DNA from: Planotetraspora mira
GTDB lineage: Bacteria; Actinomycetota; Actinomycetes; Streptosporangiales; Streptosporangiaceae
Reading direction: 5' to 3'
NCBI RefSeq assembly: GCF_016863275.1
Contig: NZ_BOOO01000040.1
Coordinates: 113,883-177,882, forward strand
DNA: 64,000 nt
In this document: one piece after another, positions 1 to 8,956 of the stretch
Position numbering within the stretch: the first letter of the stretch is position 1
Layout: every line of letters starts with the position of its first letter
Made by a program: the position numbers and the translations under genes
Notes under the pieces: generated by a model
What the model was told of the DNA's origin: nothing
Database searches by the model: none
Seen by the model: the letters and a program-made list of their open reading frames with translations, nothing else

Positions 1-1
1 G

Positions 2-565
2 ATGCAGGACGTGCTGTGGGGCTTGCTGGACGGGATGAACGACGCCGGTCTCGCGGTCTCGATCACCTTCGGCGGACGTTCCGTCTACGGACGTGGCTTC
101 GCCATTCTCATCGTGGTGCGCTACCTGCTGGAGACGTGCGACACCGTAGATGAGGCGGTCGGCAGGCTGCGGTCCCTGCCGGTCGCCGTCCCACAAAACC
201 TCACCCTTGTCGATCCCGCGAAGGCGGTGACGGTGTTCGTGGGGCCGGATATGTCGCCGACGGTGGCGCCGGATGCCTGTGCCGCCAATCACCAGCACCT
301 GCCGGTGACCGACGAGCAGGAGCGGGCCTTGCGGACGCAGGAGCGGCTGCGCGCCATTCGCGCCGCGGGTGCGGACGTGGCGGCGATGCTGAAGCCGCCG
401 CTGTATCGATCCGTCGACGAGCAGGGGTCGGGAACGCTCTACACAGCCCACTACCGGCCCGTCGAGGGCCGTGTGACGTACTACTGGCCCGGTGAGTCCT
501 GGCAACAGTCCTTCGGTGACTTCACACCCGGATCCCGCACCGTGACCTTGGGCCGGGCCAGCTGA
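2..565 (+). CDS. C45-type acyltransferase/hydrolase, C-terminal part (5' end outside window)
   Basis: This is the last 187 residues of a protein that begins before the window. It reads LLDGMNDAGLAVS followed by FGGR, the pattern of the peptidase C45 / acyl-CoA:6-APA acyltransferase-like (Ntn hydrolase) family, in which an autoprocessed precursor exposes an N-terminal Cys nucleophile. The nucleophile region is not visible here. A stretch about residues 80-100 containing ACAANHQH matches the conserved 'NHQ' area of that family. The enzyme usually cleaves or transfers acyl groups on amide bonds; the substrate cannot be told. The ATG at position 2 is internal to the family and is not taken as the true start. 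The stop is followed by about 300 bp without a gene. Confidence 0.7.
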   Translation: MQDVLWGLLDGMNDAGLAVSITFGGRSVYGRGFAILIVVRYLLETCDTVDEAVGRLRSLPVAVPQNLTLVDPAKAVTVFVGPDMSPTVAPDACAANHQHLPVTDEQERALRTQERLRAIRAAGADVAAMLKPPLYRSVDEQGSGTLYTAHYRPVEGRVTYYWPGESWQQSFGDFTPGSRTVTLGRAS

Positions 566-867
566 GAGGCTTTCCGGACTCCTGCTCACCCTTGTACGAA
601 GATCTTGCAAGAACGTGATTTAACCCGCCGCCGACAGGCCCTCCCTAGGCCGACCCTGCCACGGCCGCACGGTGGACCGGCAGGGGCTCGGCACCGCTCC
701 ACTGGTCGGACGAGCGCTGACCGAGCCCTTGGGCCGGCTGAGAAAAGGTCTCGTGCGTGACGAACTGCGTGACAACGCCAACGGACAACCTCGGACACCG
801 GTGACCGGCGGTGGACGATCCCTACAGGTGAAGACCGTGTTCGGGCAGTTCAAAACGCTCATGCCTG
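566..867. other. Intergenic stretch, no gene seen
   Basis: About 300 bp between the acyltransferase stop and the next hypothetical gene. Open frames on the minus strand here have no ribosome-binding site and look like shadows. I see no repeat or RNA gene. Confidence 0.4.
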
Positions 868-1368
868 TTGCCTGATATGAAGGGGTCCGACACGCCCAGG
901 GCCACTATTCATGGCCAGGCGATGCGTCTTACGAGGTGGCGAGAGCGGTTGAGTTCCGACGGTGTACTCATGAATGAGGACGAAAGCCTTCGGCGTTACG
1001 GTCTGAGTCCAGCCGTGGAGGACCTTGGCCAAGTTCGGGAGACCCTGGAGGCTCAAGCAGAGCAAGCCGACAGTGACACCGAGTTGATGAAGCTCTGCTG
1101 CGTGCAGCTCTTCAACGCGGGCAACCTCGATGATGTGCTGCCTATCTGGCGGGCCAAGGAATCGAGCTGGGATGCCCACTGTTCGATCGATGTGCAGTTG
1201 CTCTGCGGAGCTGGTCTCGAAGAAACCAAGGCGTACCTGGCCACAGAGAAGTCAGCGGATGCTTCAGAGGCATTGGACTACCTGCTGAGCTGCGAGGCAA
1301 CTGGGGACTTCCTGAACTTCTCCGTAGAGAACAGGTCGCGGCTTTATGCCAGGTACTACCTGGGTTGA
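868..1368 (+). CDS. Hypothetical cytosolic protein
   Basis: An acidic soluble protein of up to 166 residues, with no signal peptide or membrane segment. The middle is helical with small repeats (residues about 55-150, including LMKLCCVQLFNAGNLDDVLPI and an HCSIDVQLLCGAGLEETKAYL-like stretch), reminiscent of helical-repeat proteins found as orphans in actinomycetes. The upstream limit is a TTG at 868; an ATG at 877 or a later start near 970 is as likely, because no clear Shine-Dalgarno sequence precedes the TTG. I do not recognise a function. It stands alone between two gene-free stretches. Confidence 0.55.
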   Translation: MPDMKGSDTPRATIHGQAMRLTRWRERLSSDGVLMNEDESLRRYGLSPAVEDLGQVRETLEAQAEQADSDTELMKLCCVQLFNAGNLDDVLPIWRAKESSWDAHCSIDVQLLCGAGLEETKAYLATEKSADASEALDYLLSCEATGDFLNFSVENRSRLYARYYLG

Positions 1369-1644
1369 TCGAGTCCTGTAAATGGTCATCCCCCATGCGT
1401 GCCACAGGCGTGCCAGGCGGGACGGTCACCAGAAGAACTCGCGGGGACTCCCGGACAAGGTCACGCGCCCTTGAGCTGCTTAGCAGCACGTCCGTGAGCC
1501 GACGTTGTCGTCAGGGTTGTCGTCAGGCGCGACCGCGGAGCCAACAGCAGCAGCGACTCTCCCGACCTGTGATCAAGATGGCCTGCCTAGCCCGCTCAAG
1601 TAACCACGTGGTTCGCTGGTCCACCGGTGGAGGCCGCGTGAGGG

Positions 1645-2448
1645 CTATGACCAGATGATCGTCCCGAGGTCGTAGTACTTGTTGAAGTCCGGCGACGGAT
1701 CTCCGGGGTAGTGGCCCTCGCTGCCGTACGGCGGGTCCATGTACTGGAGCCCTGTGATCGGCCGCGACGGGGTCGACACGTTGACCATGCAGGTGACCCA
1801 TCGATCGCCCCTGTGATCGAACGACTCCGGCTGGGGGGTCTCCGGGCAGTTGGGCAGATCTCCGCCGAACCCCATGAGGATGACGTCGGACGGGCCTCCG
1901 TCGCGGAACACGGGGTTGAACCGGGGCGCGTACAACGACAGGGCGTCGCCGCTTTCGTTGGTGATGACGACATTGGCGTAGTACGCCGTGCGAGTCTTGA
2001 GCAACGCCCGGCTGTCGGCGTCGAAGTCGCCCCGGATGGTGGTGGCCGGGGCACGCCGGATCGGCTGCACGATGATGCCCAGCACGCCTTCGGAGTAGGT
2101 CTTACTCATGCGGTTGTACTGACGGACGGGCACGATCGCCTTCTGCCCGAACCGCAGTCGCGTTCCCGGCCGGGTCATCTTCCCGCTCAGCCGCACTGGC
2201 CGGGTCGGCGGCGTGGTCGTGCCGGATGAGGATGGGACCGGTGTCGCCGACGACGAAGCCGGGGCAAGGGGTGGCGTCGGGGATCCGGGTGAGGAAACCG
2301 GCCGCGTGGTGTCGCCGGCTGTGGAACACCCCGACGCCGGCAGCCCGCCGACCAGGACAAGGGCGCAGGACAAGGCCCTGACCCGGCGAAGTGACCCGCG
2401 AAGCGGGGACCTCTCGGCGGCAGACCTGGGAATGTTGCTCACACGCAT
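1645..2448 (-). CDS. Putative secreted lipoprotein, unknown function
   Basis: A 267-residue protein. The chosen ATG (2448) gives a basic N-terminus (RSPLRGSLRRVR), a hydrophobic stretch and a lipobox LPASGC with the acylated Cys at about residue 41, so it should be anchored to the outer face of the membrane. A Ser/Thr/Pro-rich linker (residues about 45-80) precedes a compact domain rich in beta-type residues, containing YYANVVITNESGDALSLYAP, an extracellular Ig-like pattern. The end DLGTIIWS is intact. The open frame extends upstream to 2562, but that extension would bury the signal peptide. Function not recognised. Confidence 0.7.
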   Translation of the reverse strand: MRVSNIPRSAAERSPLRGSLRRVRALSCALVLVGGLPASGCSTAGDTTRPVSSPGSPTPPLAPASSSATPVPSSSGTTTPPTRPVRLSGKMTRPGTRLRFGQKAIVPVRQYNRMSKTYSEGVLGIIVQPIRRAPATTIRGDFDADSRALLKTRTAYYANVVITNESGDALSLYAPRFNPVFRDGGPSDVILMGFGGDLPNCPETPQPESFDHRGDRWVTCMVNVSTPSRPITGLQYMDPPYGSEGHYPGDPSPDFNKYYDLGTIIWS

Positions 2449-2816
2449 GATGTCTCCCCCGGGGACCGGTCTCGAAGTAGTGCGACTCGAAGCTTCCCAA
2501 GGAGAGGTATCGACGAATGCCTCCCACCGCAAGGCCGGCGACCCACGACTGCACGACCACAACCACGACCGAGAACGCAGTGGTGACTAGCGGACAGCCC
2601 ACTCAAGGGAGTCGCCGCTGCTTGGCGAGTACGCGATGTACGCCGGCTTGAAGTCCTCCGGCACCTCAAACAGAACGTACCCGCGCACACAACGGCCCTT
2701 GTGCACTGTGCGCCCCGGGTTGCCTGGGCACCTGCGTGGTCAGGTCTCCGCAAGGCGGTCATGCCCGAGTTCAGCTTTCCGCAAGTCGAGACCCGACACC
2801 CTAAGGAGGGCGGTCT

Positions 2817-3038
2817 GTGACGAACCCGCTGTCCAACTCTGAGTACCTGGTAATTCAGTTCGATCAGCGCGACGGCAGCCTGGTCGTGCTGGAAAGCCTC
2901 GGATACAGCGCGTACGACCGAGACGACGCATTGCGCGACGCCGAGTCCGCGGCCGCCCAAGCGCACGCGCGTGGGCTTCCGATCCAGTACGTGGTGATCC
3001 GCCTAGACACCGAGGCAGTCTTCCCAGCCCATGAGTGA
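2817..3038 (+). CDS. Small hypothetical protein (73 aa)
   Basis: The GTG start at 2817 is preceded by a strong ribosome-binding site (AAGGAGGG near 2802-2809), which supports it. The product is acidic and soluble, with an alternating beta/alpha look (YLVIQFDQRDGSLVVLES, then an Ala-rich helix, then IQYVVIRLDT). It is probably a single-domain alpha/beta fold. No family recognised. Its 3' end overlaps the tail of the opposite-strand truncated gene by 36 bp, consistent with that neighbour being decayed. Confidence 0.6.
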   Translation: MTNPLSNSEYLVIQFDQRDGSLVVLESLGYSAYDRDDALRDAESAAAQAHARGLPIQYVVIRLDTEAVFPAHE

Positions 3039-3506
3039 CATACGATCGGGGACCGTATCGGCGTTAGGGACAAGCACCGCCAGGGCGACTTCTCCCCCAA
3101 CAATCCCGACAGCTGCGGCTGGTGCTTCGTTGTCGTCGAACGCCTCAGCCAGGGTCTCCAGAACAACATCTGGGTTGTTGGCGCACAACTGGTTCCAGCG
3201 TGCGTCCAGCGCGGCTTGCCACTCTGCTCGCTGAGCGGTCAACTCCTGGCGGACGCGGGCGATCTCCTGCTCCCCCGTCCGACGGGCGTGTTCCTTGGCT
3301 ACTGTCCGCTCGCTTCGCTTGAAAATGCCGATGCCTTCCAGCGCCTTGCTCTCATGACGCTTCCGGATAGCCGACTCATCGACGGGTGACGGCTGCGGAG
3401 CTATGGGTGGTGTCGCTGGTGCGAACCCCTCCCGGTGGATGTTGTTGATGGCATCGAATGCGCCGGCGAGCGCCTGCGCCTGCTGAGCCTTCTCGGCAGC
3501 TTGCAA
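3003..3506 (-). pseudogene. Truncated actinomycete hypothetical gene
   Basis: The readable part (168 residues) has a coiled-coil centre (residues about 50-105, with ARRTGEQEIARVRQELTAQR) followed by NPDVVLETLAEAFDDNEAPA and a Val-rich beta stretch. From memory, similar actinomycete hypothetical proteins are about 300 residues long and continue well past this point; here the frame stops shortly after VPDRMSLMGWEDC. At the 5' side the same frame stays open upstream of the TTG at 3506 (LFAFNARQLGLIGG is readable near 3560-3600) but has no ATG or GTG before a stop at about 3624. Both ends therefore look damaged. It also runs into the oppositely oriented small gene. Family function is unknown. Confidence 0.55.
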
Positions 3507-4006
3507 CTGCCGCTGGTAGGAAGCGACGGAACGTGAAGACGATCGTGAGGATCGTCCTCCACCGATAAGACCGAGTTGCCGGGCATTGAACGCGAACAGC
3601 GCCTGACGCCAGCCGGTCGCGGATCACCGCAGTCACGAGCGGGGCAAACATGAGCGTGCCGAACCCGGAACCCGAGTTGACGGTGACCTATCCGAGGGCA
3701 GGCAGTGGCATCCACGCCATGGAGAGACGGGCGCGCGGGAACTCGCTGACCGCCACACGATGGCCCGCCCCATGTCCGGGGCTTACGTCAGCAGCTTGGC
3801 GTGACACCCCCCGAGGGGACGTGACCGACCTGGCTGGCACTGGTCGCCCGCGGTAGCCGCCGGGCCGGACCACCCCCTGCCATCAGTGCCCGCAACACCC
3901 CGGGGTGAGTGATGGTCGGGGCATTGGGCCATGGGCGGCAATCACGCTGCCGGGTTAGCCCGCGGGCGTACGTCCCCGGGCCGATGTCTCGCGGGCGGCG
4001 TCTGGT
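3507..4006. other. Intergenic stretch before the first two-component operon
   Basis: About 500 bp with no convincing gene. The first 100 bp belong to the decayed upstream end of the minus-strand hypothetical gene. The last part holds the likely promoter of the sensor-kinase operon. Confidence 0.4.
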
Positions 4007-4012
4007 TAGTCT
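4007..4012 (+). promoter_or_regulatory. Putative -10 box (TAGTCT) of the sensor-kinase operon
   Basis: TAGTCT lies 6 nt before an ATG at 4019, so a transcript starting 6-7 nt downstream would be leaderless. The -35 region about 18 bp upstream is weak, which fits a regulated promoter. Confidence 0.4.
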
Positions 4013-4018
4013 CGCCGC

Positions 4019-4099
4019 ATGGCCACCACACGGAGGACCCCGTTGCCTGCACGCGCTTCGCATCGCGACCTCCCTCGTAAGAGGGGGCCCCGCCGATGA
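4019..4099 (+). CDS. Putative 26-residue leader peptide, leaderless and coupled to the kinase
   Basis: A short frame of 26 codons starting ATG at 4019, directly after a -10-like box, and ending in a TGA that overlaps the kinase ATG as ATGA (4096-4099). The product is very basic (begins MATTRRTPLPARAS; ends KRGPRR). The four-base overlap is the arrangement used for translational coupling between the kinase and regulator genes downstream. It may set the translation level of the kinase or simply be chance; the weak ribosome-binding site of the kinase itself favours coupling. Confidence 0.4.
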   Translation: MATTRRTPLPARASHRDLPRKRGPRR

Positions 4100-5271
4100 C
4101 GAGATCGAAGGTCATGGCCTGGGTGGGGGGTGCGCTGTACTTCGTCATGGTGGCTCTGCTGGTGTGGGGTGCGCCGCGGGCTTCGGGCACGGTCCACGCC
4201 GTCGGGTCACTGCTGGCTGTGAGCCTGCTCGTCGGTGTGCTGCGACGGATGCCGCTCCTGGCTCTGGCCATGACGCTGCTCGGGGCCACCGCCGTGGTGG
4301 TGGGCCCTCCAAGCGCCGCTTATGCGAGCCTGTCGGTGTCGTACCAGGGCCAGTTTCTGTCGTATCTGGCGGTGGACCTCGTCCTGGGCTTCATTGTCGC
4401 CACCCGCACCCGGCGAGCTTCGATCGTCGTAGTGGGCGTGTCTCTCACCGTTCAAGCCTTGGTGATCGGCGGGTTCGCTCACGGAGACAACCTGATCGTC
4501 AACGGCGTGATCGCCCTCTTGGCGACGGCCGCGTCCTGCACGGTCGGTCTGCTCAGTCGCGAACGCCGCGAACACGCGGTGGCGCTGCGCTCGCAGGAGG
4601 TGGCCGAGGCCGTGACCGCCGAACGGCTGCGGATCGCGCGGGAACTGCACGACATGGTCGCGCACAGTATCGGCATCATCGCCATCCAGGCCGGGGTCGG
4701 CAGCCGGGTCATCCAGACGCAGCCTGCGGAGGCCCGCGAGGCACTGCGAGCCATCGAGACCACCAGCAGACAGACCCTGTCGGGCCTTCGGCGCACACTG
4801 GTGGCGCTCCGTCAGGCCGACCCGGGCACGGCGGCCTCGGGTCACGCACCTCTCGAACCCTCGCCCGGTCTGGCGGACATCGAACGCCTGGCCGCGGCGA
4901 CCGCGGACGCGGGGGTACGCGTCGACGTGCGCCGCAGCGGGGAGCAGCGTCCTTTGCCGGCCGACATCGACCTGTCCGCCTACCGCATCGTCCAGGAGGC
5001 GCTGACCAACGTGATCCGCCACGCGGGGACCGGGCGTTGCCGGGTGGCCATCGACTACGGGAACGATGAACTGACCGTGGAGGTCGTCGACGACGGGCGC
5101 GGCGCCACCGAGAACGGCTCGTCCCACGGCTTCGGCATCGTCGGCATGCGGGAGCGGGTCGGCCTGCTGCACGGCCACCTCAGCGCCGGGCCGCGTCCCG
5201 AGGGCGGCTTCCGGGTGATGGCGAGGCTGCCGCTGCCCGAACCCGTCGAAGCTCCGGCGGAGGTTCGATGA
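4096..5271 (+). CDS. NarL-family sensor histidine kinase (HisKA_3 type)
   Basis: A membrane histidine kinase of 391 residues. Four to five hydrophobic segments fill residues 8-160, then a cytoplasmic HisKA_3 dimerisation domain with the phospho-acceptor His in ERLRIARELHDMVAHS (about residue 184), and a C-terminal HATPase_c domain (VQEALTNVIRHAG as N-box, DDGRGA as G1, GIVGMRERVG as G2). It would autophosphorylate and pass phosphate to the regulator encoded next, whose ATG overlaps its stop (ATGA). It has no extracellular sensor domain, so like DesK-type kinases it may sense membrane state or a drug. The adjacent ABC permease is the likely target operon. Confidence 0.93.
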   Translation: MTRSKVMAWVGGALYFVMVALLVWGAPRASGTVHAVGSLLAVSLLVGVLRRMPLLALAMTLLGATAVVVGPPSAAYASLSVSYQGQFLSYLAVDLVLGFIVATRTRRASIVVVGVSLTVQALVIGGFAHGDNLIVNGVIALLATAASCTVGLLSRERREHAVALRSQEVAEAVTAERLRIARELHDMVAHSIGIIAIQAGVGSRVIQTQPAEAREALRAIETTSRQTLSGLRRTLVALRQADPGTAASGHAPLEPSPGLADIERLAAATADAGVRVDVRRSGEQRPLPADIDLSAYRIVQEALTNVIRHAGTGRCRVAIDYGNDELTVEVVDDGRGATENGSSHGFGIVGMRERVGLLHGHLSAGPRPEGGFRVMARLPLPEPVEAPAEVR

Positions 5272-5930
5272 CCGTCCGGCTCGTACTCGCCGACGACCAG
5301 CCCTTGGTGCGATCCGGTCTACGCGTGCTCATCGCCGATCACCCCGACCTGGAGGTCGTCGGCGAGGCCGCCACCGGCGCCGAGGCGGTCCAACTGGTCA
5401 GGGACGTCGACCCCGACGTCGTGGTGATGGACATCCGGATGCCCGGCATGGACGGGATCGAGGCCACTCGCCGAATCACCGCGGGTCCGACAACGGCCCG
5501 CGTCCTCGTTCTGACCACCTTCGACGAGGACGACCACGTCTACGACGCTCTCCGGGCCGGCGCGAGCGGCTTCGTGGTCAAGGACATGGCGCTGGACGAC
5601 ATCCTCACGGCGATCCGCGTCGTCGCCGCCGGCGACGCGCTGATCGCGCCGGGCGTGACGCGCCGTCTGATCGCGGACTTCGTCGGGCGACCCACTACTG
5701 CTCCGGAGCGCTCCCCACGGCCGGTCGAAGGACTCACCGATCGGGAACGTGAAGTGCTGACCCTGGTCGGACGCGGCCGGTCGAACACCGAGATCGCGGA
5801 GGATCTCTTCATCACGGTGGCCACCGCCAAGTCGCACGTCTCACGGTTGTTCACCAAACTGGGCGCCCGGGACCGGGTTCAGCTGGTGATCACCGCCTAC
5901 GAGATCGGGCTGGTCAAGCCGCCTCACTGA
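5268..5930 (+). CDS. NarL/FixJ-type response regulator
   Basis: A 220-residue partner of the upstream kinase. The receiver domain (residues 1-120) shows the acidic pair DD at 9-10, phospho-acceptor Asp in VVMDIRMPGMDG (about residue 54) and the conserved Lys in FVVKDM (about 105). The C-terminal LuxR-type helix-turn-helix starts LTDREREVLTLVGRG and contains the recognition helix in TVATAKSHVSRLF. It overlaps the kinase gene by 4 bp. Its stop is followed, in the same frame, by the remains of an ABC ATPase, so a deletion has joined this gene almost directly to the tail of the transporter gene it may once have controlled. Confidence 0.93.
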   Translation: MTVRLVLADDQPLVRSGLRVLIADHPDLEVVGEAATGAEAVQLVRDVDPDVVVMDIRMPGMDGIEATRRITAGPTTARVLVLTTFDEDDHVYDALRAGASGFVVKDMALDDILTAIRVVAAGDALIAPGVTRRLIADFVGRPTTAPERSPRPVEGLTDREREVLTLVGRGRSNTEIAEDLFITVATAKSHVSRLFTKLGARDRVQLVITAYEIGLVKPPH

Positions 5931-5945
5931 GCACGTCGCGGCTGT

Positions 5946-6350
5946 GAGCACCTCGGGACGCTGGCCCGGCGGGGCGCGGCGGTGCTGGTGTCCAGTCACC
6001 AGCTGGCCGAGGTGCAACAACTGGCAACCCATGCCGTCGTCATGAACCACGGCCGCCTGGTCACCTCGGGCCCGCTCGCCGACCTGCTCGGCGACACCGA
6101 CACCTACCGCCTCCAGGCGGAGGACACCGCGGGGGCGGCCGACGTGCTGCGCCGGATACCGGGCGTCGAGTCGGTCACCGTGAGGGGCGCCGAGGTCATC
6201 GTCACCGCTCCGAACGTGCCCTCCCGTGATCTCGTGCGTGAACTGGTCACGGCGGGCATCGGCGTCACGGCGGTGCACCAGGCGAACCGATCCCTCGAAG
6301 AGGCGTTCCTCACCATGACCGAAGGAGACAGCCGGCATGCTGCGCGTTGA
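5946..6350 (+). pseudogene. ABC transporter ATPase, 3' fragment only
   Basis: From codon 5946 the frame reads EHLGTLARRGAAVLVSSHQ, the end of the Walker B/H-loop region of a drug-type ABC ATPase (SSHQLAEVQQ, with the switch His), then the accessory C-terminal domain ending SLEEAFLTMTEG. Walker A, Q-loop, signature and Walker B are all missing. The fragment is in frame with the response regulator, just 15 bp beyond its TGA, and its only plausible start is a GTG at 5982. It could not hydrolyse ATP. Its 3' end overlaps the permease gene by 14 bp, as in an intact operon, so the deletion removed the ATPase 5' part and left the rest of the operon. Confidence 0.85.
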
Positions 6351-7134
6351 ACTGACCACTCAACTCCTGCGCATCCGCACCCTAGTCGCGCTCGCCTGCC
6401 TGGCCGCCGTCCCCGTCTTCGCGGGGCTGGCGACCATGTCCTCTGCCGGGCATCGCTACAACAACCAGAGCGGCCTGTTCGGCCCGTCGCCGTACTCGGC
6501 GCTCAACCACGCGATGGCAAGCCTGCAGTTCATCGCGCCGCCACTGCTCCCCATCGTGGTGGCGTCGCTCGCGAGCGCGATCGGATCCGCCGACCGGGAC
6601 TGGGGGACGTTGCGCTACCTGTACGTCACCCCGGTCAGCCGGGCACGGCTGCTGGCGGGGAAACTCGGCGCCGTCGCTGTCGTCACCGCCGCCGCCAACC
6701 TGTGCGTGCTGGTGGCCGGGCTGCTCATCGGCCTCGCGTTGTTCGGCTGGCATCCCTTTCACATCATCGGCGCGCCTGACCTGAACGCCGGCGACGCGAC
6801 CGCCCGCGTCCTGGCCGCCAGCGGCTACACCCTGCTGTGCATGCTCAGCATCGCCGCGATCGCGTTCGCCCTTGGGCTACTTCTGCCACGGGGCGCCGAA
6901 GCCCTCGGGACCGCCGTCACTTTCGTGGTCGTGGCCGGCATCCTCAACGGCCAGCCCGCCCTGCACACCGTGGCGGTAATGCTGCCCGTGCACTACTGGC
7001 AGAGCTGGACACATCTGTTCGATCCCACCGCGACAGCCGCCCTCGGGACCGGAACCGTGTGCCAGATCGCCACCATCGTCCTGGCCACCGGCGTCGCCGT
7101 CCTCGTACTCCTGCGACGGGACCCGGCCGCGTGA
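6337..7134 (+). CDS. ABC-2 type transporter permease
   Basis: A 265-residue integral membrane protein with about six hydrophobic segments. The region around residues 80-105 (SADRDWGTLRYLYVTPVSRARLLAGKL) is the typical cytoplasmic coupling loop of ABC-2/NatB-like permeases of drug or lipid exporters. The ATG at 6337 lies inside the end of the truncated ATPase frame. With its own ATPase gone the permease has no partner here; it is either idle or served by another ATPase. Otherwise the gene is complete and ends with a short basic tail. Confidence 0.85.
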   Translation: MLRVELTTQLLRIRTLVALACLAAVPVFAGLATMSSAGHRYNNQSGLFGPSPYSALNHAMASLQFIAPPLLPIVVASLASAIGSADRDWGTLRYLYVTPVSRARLLAGKLGAVAVVTAAANLCVLVAGLLIGLALFGWHPFHIIGAPDLNAGDATARVLAASGYTLLCMLSIAAIAFALGLLLPRGAEALGTAVTFVVVAGILNGQPALHTVAVMLPVHYWQSWTHLFDPTATAALGTGTVCQIATIVLATGVAVLVLLRRDPAA

Positions 7135-7340
7135 CACCGTTCTAGATCGACTGAGCTGCAACGCCGAGGCACGACCCATCCAGGTCGCTCCGCGAACAAC
7201 GAAATCTCTGGAGCTTCCGCTTTTCGGCGCCATCCATTCGGAGCTCTTCGTGTTCACGCCATCAGGTCCTGCGCGTCATGGCACGAGCGGCGTCAATCCA
7301 GCGATGCGACAGGGGCGCTCGCGTTCCACGCAAGGCGACG

Positions 7341-8591
7341 TCATGCCGTTTCGCCCAGGGGTGTGGAGCGATAGCTGCGCCAGACGGTGATGTCGTATCC
7401 GATGGCAAGTGCCGCTCCCAAGAGCAGTGGCGCGCCTATTGCTGCGAGTGCACCGGTGAGCAGGGCCGTGGCGACGAGAGGGCTGACGGACACGGCAACG
7501 CTGCGGGCGATGCTGGTCATGCTCGCAGCGGCGGTCCGATCCTCAGGATCCACGACAGCGGCGGTGAAAGCTTGGCGGGCCGGAACGTCGATCTTCGAGA
7601 GGGCTTGACGGATGAGCAGCAATGCGACCGCACCGCCCAGAGACGGGGCGAACGGGATGCAGGCCAGGATCAGGTTGGAGGCGAAATGCGGCACAAGCAT
7701 CGCCGCGAGCAGGCCTCTGCGTGCGGCCAACAGGGGTGCGGTGAGCTGAGCAAGCGCGGGTAGAAGGTTGGCGGCGAAGAACACCAGACCGAGTTGGGCG
7801 GTGGTGGCGCCGTAACGGTGGGCGAACCACCAGGCCAGCACGGTCTGTACGGCCAGTCCCCCGGCGAAGGCGTCGACCGCGAAAAGTCCCGCCAAGCGGC
7901 GGATGTTGGCGGGTACCCGCCAAGGCGCCCGGGCGGCCGGACGGCCGATCGTTCCGGTGTCGGGTGCGGGATACGCCCGCGCTTCGGCCTCGGGCGACAA
8001 CCTGAAGAAGAGCGTGACGGTGCCCGCAGCCAGCACGGCATACAACGCGAAGGCCGCATCACCGGCGGACACCAGGTGCTGCAAACCCAATATGGCGGCG
8101 GCGAGCCCACCTAGGGCTCCGGCGACCAGCGCCGTCACGTTGTAAATGGTGAAGACCCTGGTGTGCTGGGACGGCTCGCACGATTGCGCCAGGATCGACT
8201 GCTCCACCCCCGAGAAAGGGGTGTTGTCGTTCGTCGACGGCGAGATCGTGCCGACGAACGCCGCAGCCGCCAGTGCGAGGAACGACTCGCTCAGGGCGAA
8301 CACCACGCCCGCCGCCGCCATCAGACACCCGCAGGCGATAAGCGCCCGCCGCCGCCCCCACCGATCAGCGAACAACCCCAAAAGCAGACTGGAGGCGACC
8401 GAGCCAGCCGACGCGGCAGCCAGCAGCAGCCCTATCTGCCACGGGGCATCACCATCTTCCGCCAGCATCCCGGCCAGCAGCACACTGGTACACCCGTAGC
8501 CGAAGGTACGAACCGCCCTCGCCGCTACAACCAAGCGGACGTTCCGCGCCGATCTGCCCCAGAATATGTCCCTGACCTGCATGTTTGCCAT
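7341..8591 (-). CDS. MFS transporter (12-TM efflux type)
   Basis: A 416-residue major facilitator protein with twelve predicted hydrophobic segments in two halves. The loop between TM2 and TM3 carries the MFS motif A form GLFADRWGRRRALI (residues about 70-83). The central cytoplasmic loop (about residues 205-225) is Pro/Ala-rich. It is probably a proton-driven exporter of small molecules or a sugar. It stands alone, convergent with the ABC permease, so no operon context helps. The start MANMQVRDIFWGRSARNVR is the first ATG of the frame and gives a normal cytoplasmic N-terminus. Confidence 0.85.
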   Translation of the reverse strand: MANMQVRDIFWGRSARNVRLVVAARAVRTFGYGCTSVLLAGMLAEDGDAPWQIGLLLAAASAGSVASSLLLGLFADRWGRRRALIACGCLMAAAGVVFALSESFLALAAAAFVGTISPSTNDNTPFSGVEQSILAQSCEPSQHTRVFTIYNVTALVAGALGGLAAAILGLQHLVSAGDAAFALYAVLAAGTVTLFFRLSPEAEARAYPAPDTGTIGRPAARAPWRVPANIRRLAGLFAVDAFAGGLAVQTVLAWWFAHRYGATTAQLGLVFFAANLLPALAQLTAPLLAARRGLLAAMLVPHFASNLILACIPFAPSLGGAVALLLIRQALSKIDVPARQAFTAAVVDPEDRTAAASMTSIARSVAVSVSPLVATALLTGALAAIGAPLLLGAALAIGYDITVWRSYRSTPLGETA

Positions 8592-8956
8592 GCCTCAGTT
8601 GAGCGGAGACAGGCCACCGAGGAATCAGACACGCCGACTTCTTTACGGACCATGTGTCCTGCCGATAGGCGCGGGGGCCGAGGCAAGGAATTTCTTGTCG
8701 CGCATCGTTCAAGAAGCGCTCGGCCGATCCGCGTTCAGGACTTGCCCGGCGGTCTGAACGGCGACCACCGGGCGGTCACGCCCTGCGACCTTGATTCGCA
8801 CGCCGGGCACCGTATAGAAGGTGAGGCTCTGCTAGGAGGCAATGCGTACGGTGCCCACTACCGGCAACGTGATCTGAGACTGATGATCTCCGTGGTGTCG
8901 GCCACCTGCTTGGCGGCCCAATCTGTTCGATGTCCCAGCCATGGCGCTCATTGATT
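8592..8956. other. Intergenic stretch, no gene seen
   Basis: About 360 bp upstream of the MFS gene. I see no coding pattern with a ribosome-binding site. It should include the MFS promoter near 8600-8660 on the minus strand, but no clear -35/-10 pair stands out. Confidence 0.4.

Noticed and set aside
1381..1644. Attachment-like sequence after the first hypothetical gene
   Set aside because: The string GTGCCACAGGCGTGCC is reminiscent of actinomycete integration flanks, but no second copy or tRNA piece is present in the window.
3909..5069. Long open frame overlapping the sensor-kinase gene (386 codons, plus strand)
   Set aside because: Arg/Gly/Pro-rich shadow frame of the kinase gene, no domain pattern.
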